Source: Tenacibaculum singaporense (lineage in GTDB: Bacteria; Bacteroidota; Bacteroidia; Flavobacteriales; Flavobacteriaceae). From it: a DNA stretch of 64,000 nucleotides. The number at the start of each line of letters is the position of its first letter. Position 1 is the stretch's first letter. The position numbers and the translations under genes were made by a program. Shown piece after piece: positions 60,859 through 64,000 of this stretch. The notes under the pieces are model-generated. The model was not told the DNA's origin. It worked only from the letters and a program-made list of their open reading frames with translations, and made no database searches. Location of the stretch: contig NZ_CP032548.1 of the NCBI RefSeq assembly GCF_003867015.1, forward strand, positions 248,001 through 312,000. Reading direction: 5' to 3'.

Positions 60859-62832
60859 ATGAAAAAAATAAATTTATACAAGATTTTTGCAATACTTTTT
60901 ATTGCAATCTCTGCTTCATGTGTTGACAATAATGATTTTGAATTACCAACTATTGGACCAGACAAACAGTACGAGAACTTAAAGTCTTTAGACGAAATTA
61001 TAGCACAATACAATGGTGATCCTGTAGAGTTTGTAGAGGATGTTACTGTGTATGGTTATGTAGTTTCTGATGACAGAGAAGGGAACTTTTTTAAATCAAT
61101 CATTATTCAAGATAAACCAGAAAACCCAACTGTTGGTTTAGAAGTAAGAATAGATGATACTAATTTAGGTGCTCGTTATAATGTAGGTAGAAAAATATAC
61201 ATTAAATTAAAAGGACTTGCTTTAAGTAAATACTTCGCATCTTTTCAAATAGGTGTTTTAAATGGAAATAGTACGGATAGAATTGACGCAAACGATTATA
61301 TCGACTTTATTGATAGATCTTCTGAAATTGCTGAAATAGTACCAACCAACTTAACAATTGGTGAATTAACTGATGACCACATTAATACTTTAGTTAAAAT
61401 AGAAGGGCTACAGTCTGAAGAAAAAGGGTTAACCTATGCTGACCCAGATCCTGATAATACTTTTTCAGTAAACAGGTACTTTACAAGTTGTGAAACTTTT
61501 GAATCTATTATCATGAGAACAAGCGGTTTTGCTACTTTTAAATCTTACCCTATCCCTGATAAAAAAGGAAGTGTTACTGCTATTTTAAATAAATTTAGAA
61601 GTGATTACCAGTTATTCATAAGAGATACTAATGACGTTAACTTTACTGAAGAATACGGTTGTAACAACAACCCTACTGAAGCTTCTTTAGCAGAAGTTAA
61701 GGCTTTATATACTGGTAGTGAAACTACAGTAACTCAAAACTTAAAATTAAAGCTTGTAATTACTTCAGACCTTTCTACAGATAACATTTCAAATCAAAAT
61801 GCTTTTGCTCAAGATGCAACAGCTGGTATTGCTTTACGTTTTAGTGATGCTTACGATTTAAAGTTAGGAGACGAAATAGAAATCGCTGTTGGAGGGGCTA
61901 AATTAAGTGAGTATAATGGCTTATTACAATTAAATGTTTCTCCATCTAATATTCTTAGTACAACAGCTGGAACATTACCTACTCCTGAAATAATTACCAT
62001 AGCACAGGCTTTAACAGGAGACTACCAAGGAAAGTTAGTACAAATTGAAGGTGTACAGTTCAAAGACAACACTAAAAATTATGACGGTAGTAATCAGATA
62101 ATTTCTGAATGTGACGGAGATGAATTAACAACATATGTTAGACCTCAAGCTACATTTGCTAACAACCCTGTGAGTGACAAAAGAGGAACTATTACAGGAG
62201 TAATGTCTGACTTTAATGGAGTTCAAATCTATTTAAGAAATGAAAGCGATGTAAACTTTACAGAAGACTATACTACTTGTGGTGGAGGTGGTAGTGGTAC
62301 TACCAATACTATTTTCTTTTCAGAATTAGCAGACCCTAACAATAATGCTAATGCTAGGTTTATAGAGTTATATAATTCTGGAACTGATGCCATAGATTTA
62401 ACAGGATGGATAATTAGAAGATATACTAATGATGCTACTTCATCAACATCTTCAATTGACTTATCTGGTCAAACTATTGCTGCTGGAAGTACTTTTGTGA
62501 TTGCAAAAAATGCTACAGAATTTTCAAGTGTATATGGTGTTACTGCTGACATGGAGTCTACTTCTGCAGCAGCAGATTCTAACGGAGATGATCAATTAGA
62601 GCTAGTAGATCCAAGCGGAACTGTAATTGATATTTTCGGAATTATTGGAGAAGATGGATCAGGAACAAATCACGAATTTGAAGATGGTAGAGCTAATCGT
62701 AAAGCTTCAGTAACACAAGGAAACCCAACATATACATTCTCAGAATGGGATATATGGAATGACACTGGTGCAGCTGGTACAACTAACGCTCCTCAAGATG
62801 CTCCAGGAGCATTCACACCTAAAGTAAGATAA
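60859..62832 (+). CDS. DUF5689 x2 + lamin-tail-domain lipoprotein
   Basis: A 657-residue SPII lipoprotein with its lipobox at ISASC (Cys near residue 21). Two DUF5689-like OB-fold modules are visible: residues ~40-265 (VTVYGYVVSDDREGNFFKS, LFIRDTNDVNFTE) and ~275-480 (LKLVITSDLSTDNIS, IYLRNESDVNFTEDY). After a Gly linker, residues ~490-640 form a lamin-tail (LTD) domain (FFSELADPNNNANARFIELYN, GWIIRRY, AAGSTFVIAKN). OB and LTD folds often bind nucleic acid or occur with extracellular nucleases. It is co-transcribed with the receptor and likely sits on the outer membrane as its capture partner. Confidence 0.88.
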   Translation: MKKINLYKIFAILFIAISASCVDNNDFELPTIGPDKQYENLKSLDEIIAQYNGDPVEFVEDVTVYGYVVSDDREGNFFKSIIIQDKPENPTVGLEVRIDDTNLGARYNVGRKIYIKLKGLALSKYFASFQIGVLNGNSTDRIDANDYIDFIDRSSEIAEIVPTNLTIGELTDDHINTLVKIEGLQSEEKGLTYADPDPDNTFSVNRYFTSCETFESIIMRTSGFATFKSYPIPDKKGSVTAILNKFRSDYQLFIRDTNDVNFTEEYGCNNNPTEASLAEVKALYTGSETTVTQNLKLKLVITSDLSTDNISNQNAFAQDATAGIALRFSDAYDLKLGDEIEIAVGGAKLSEYNGLLQLNVSPSNILSTTAGTLPTPEIITIAQALTGDYQGKLVQIEGVQFKDNTKNYDGSNQIISECDGDELTTYVRPQATFANNPVSDKRGTITGVMSDFNGVQIYLRNESDVNFTEDYTTCGGGGSGTTNTIFFSELADPNNNANARFIELYNSGTDAIDLTGWIIRRYTNDATSSTSSIDLSGQTIAAGSTFVIAKNATEFSSVYGVTADMESTSAAADSNGDDQLELVDPSGTVIDIFGIIGEDGSGTNHEFEDGRANRKASVTQGNPTYTFSEWDIWNDTGAAGTTNAPQDAPGAFTPKVR

Positions 62833-62852
62833 ATTATCTTTCAATAAAAACT

Positions 62853-62890
62853 CAAAAGCCCAAGGTTTAAACCTTGGGCTTTTTTTATTT
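62853..62890. terminator. Bidirectional terminator
   Basis: A 15-bp palindromic stem (AAAAGCCCAAGGTTT with its complement) followed by T7, between the DUF5689 gene and the convergent aminopeptidase gene. Confidence 0.88.
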
Positions 62891-62901
62891 TCTTTTTAAA
62901 A

Positions 62902-64000
62902 TTACTTTTTAACTAATTGTTTAGTATACATTTTTCCTGTGTCTTCTAAAGACACAAAATAAATTCCTGCTGATAATTTTGAAACATCTATATTACTATT
63001 TCTAGAGCTCATTTTTACTTTTGTAAGCAACCTTCCGTTAGCATTATAAATAGCAACTTCTTTATTTTTCCACAACTCATTATTTACTTGTAAAACTATA
63101 GAATTTCCTTCGATAGGGTTAGGTGAAAAGACAATTACATCTTTATCATTTACTAAAACTTGCCTTACATTTAAATTATCGGTTTTAGCACTACCACAGT
63201 TTCCAATATTATTCCATCCACTTGAAGTTCTCTCATACAAAACATTAAAATAAACAACCTTATCACCAACCTGATAGTTTTGGGAAGAATCATATTGAGG
63301 TACCCCATCACAAATATTTGTACTCGTTCCTCCATCTCCTTCTATAATATTTATAGTATAATCTTCAACCTCACCATAATCAAACGAACCACAAGAAGAA
63401 GGAGTATTATTGTATCGCATAGACACTCTTATTCTTGTGACACCTAATTTTGCAGTAGTAGGTACAGTAAAGCTTCCATTAACTGAATTATCAGTAGAAG
63501 CACTTTTAACCCACACTTGCTCTCCGTTATCTTCAAAATCAGAATCCTGATTATAATCAATCCAAACAGTATATCCTTCTTTATAAACTGTACCTGTCCA
63601 TTTTGGAGTAACGGTAATTGTGTTGGAACTCCCTTGTTCTAAATCAGTAGAAATACTAGTAAAATCTTGATATCCATTTGTAGCTCCTGAATTATTATTA
63701 ATTGACCCAAGTGTTACATTCTGAATATATTCATCATTTACATTATTTCCTTTTGATTCACAATACGTTGGTACACTAACGCTTCCTTTACTTTTGGCTA
63801 CCTCAATTAAATACTCTAAACCAAGTTTGGCAAACTTTGCCGCATGCGTGGCGTTGGCAGTTGGAAACCTACTAGATGTATCGTTCACTGTATGAATATA
63901 AGGACTTGAACCATTAAAAGAAGCCTCAAAAGGAAAAGCAGCATCATATCCTTGTTGTGCCCAACTATAATGATCTGAACAACCGTAATTACATCGTGTA
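62902..64000 (-). CDS. T9SS-exported M28 aminopeptidase, N-terminus outside the window
   Basis: An open frame runs from the stop at 62902 past the right edge, 366 codons in the window. The first in-window part is the C-terminal end of an M28 (Vibrio leucine-aminopeptidase-like) domain: CNYGCSDHYSWAQQGYDAAF has the Cys-x3-Cys disulfide motif, and PYIHTVNDTSSRF carries the zinc His. Then come a GEVED-type domain (VWIDYNQDSDFEDNGEQVW, FDYGEVEDYTI), a small carbohydrate-binding-like module (YQVGDKVVYFNVLYE) and a T9SS type A sorting domain (FSPNPIEGNSIVLQV, LSAGIYFVSLED). It should release N-terminal residues from peptides outside the cell. A GTG near 63888 is not a true start, because the domain continues upstream of it. 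Confidence 0.9.
   Translation of the reverse strand, partial: TRCNYGCSDHYSWAQQGYDAAFPFEASFNGSSPYIHTVNDTSSRFPTANATHAAKFAKLGLEYLIEVAKSKGSVSVPTYCESKGNNVNDEYIQNVTLGSINNNSGATNGYQDFTSISTDLEQGSSNTITVTPKWTGTVYKEGYTVWIDYNQDSDFEDNGEQVWVKSASTDNSVNGSFTVPTTAKLGVTRIRVSMRYNNTPSSCGSFDYGEVEDYTINIIEGDGGTSTNICDGVPQYDSSQNYQVGDKVVYFNVLYERTSSGWNNIGNCGSAKTDNLNVRQVLVNDKDVIVFSPNPIEGNSIVLQVNNELWKNKEVAIYNANGRLLTKVKMSSRNSNIDVSKLSAGIYFVSLEDTGKMYTKQLVKK

Overview
The window is a chromosomal segment from a low-G+C marine-type member of the Bacteroidota, family Flavobacteriaceae (Tenacibaculum- or Polaribacter-like; the genus is inferred, not shown). The reasons are: TAnnTTTG -7 promoter boxes; several TonB-dependent receptors with carboxypeptidase-regulatory-like N-termini; FecI/FecR signalling; type IX secretion (T9SS) C-terminal sorting domains; SPII lipoproteins; an OmpA protein with thrombospondin type 3 repeats; an atpDC pair separate from the other ATP synthase genes; and a short NusA. 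No rRNA, tRNA, CRISPR array, insertion sequence, prophage or replication origin was seen.

Layout. 1-5.1 kb: a truncated lipoprotein facing away from an ECF sigma / FecR / TonB-receptor signalling operon. 5.2-12.7 kb: mixed metabolic and small genes (JmjC-like cupin, TM2 protein, a frameshifted glyoxalase-like gene, DUF1801, D-2-hydroxyacid dehydrogenase, panB, NTF2-like protein, PD40 protein, a second ECF sigma with a small zinc anti-sigma candidate, O-methyltransferase). 12.7-14.5 kb: a histidine decarboxylase divergent from an Lrp/AsnC regulator. 14.5-22.8 kb: tatA, atpC-atpD, OmpA, kbl and an AddA-like helicase-nuclease with a TTG start. 22.8-26.9 kb: a metal module of ZIP transporter, MntR/DtxR regulator and divergent TonB receptor, with a palindromic operator candidate between them. 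27-31.8 kb: a TonB receptor with an internally duplicated beta-helix lipoprotein. 31.9-34.6 kb: secreted or lipid-anchored proteins including an M43 metalloprotease. 34.9-39.7 kb: rimP-nusA-infB with a terminator-like hairpin in its leader. 39.8-40.7 kb: a universal stress protein.

40.8-48.9 kb holds a giant T9SS-exported surface protein with twenty near-identical 261-bp (87-residue) repeats. It is split by a one-base deletion that lies where two repeat variants meet. 49.3-51.2 kb: glycosyltransferase plus an acidic coiled-coil protein. 51.3-56.8 kb: tdk, alr, mscL, AhpD-like and OsmC redox genes, recJ and a small cysteine-rich protein. 56.8-62.8 kb: a secreted endonuclease/phosphatase-family enzyme divergent from a TonB receptor and a DUF5689 + lamin-tail lipoprotein. 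This is a candidate outer-membrane system for using extracellular nucleic acid or phosphorus. 62.9-64 kb: the C-terminal part of a T9SS-exported M28 aminopeptidase running off the right edge.

The recurring theme is the cell surface: four TonB-dependent receptors, each with a distinct partner set, plus several T9SS cargo proteins and lipoproteins. The most unusual items are the repeat adhesin with its 522-bp higher-order periodicity, the nuclease/TonB/DUF5689 cluster, and the ZIP-MntR-TonB module with its palindrome.
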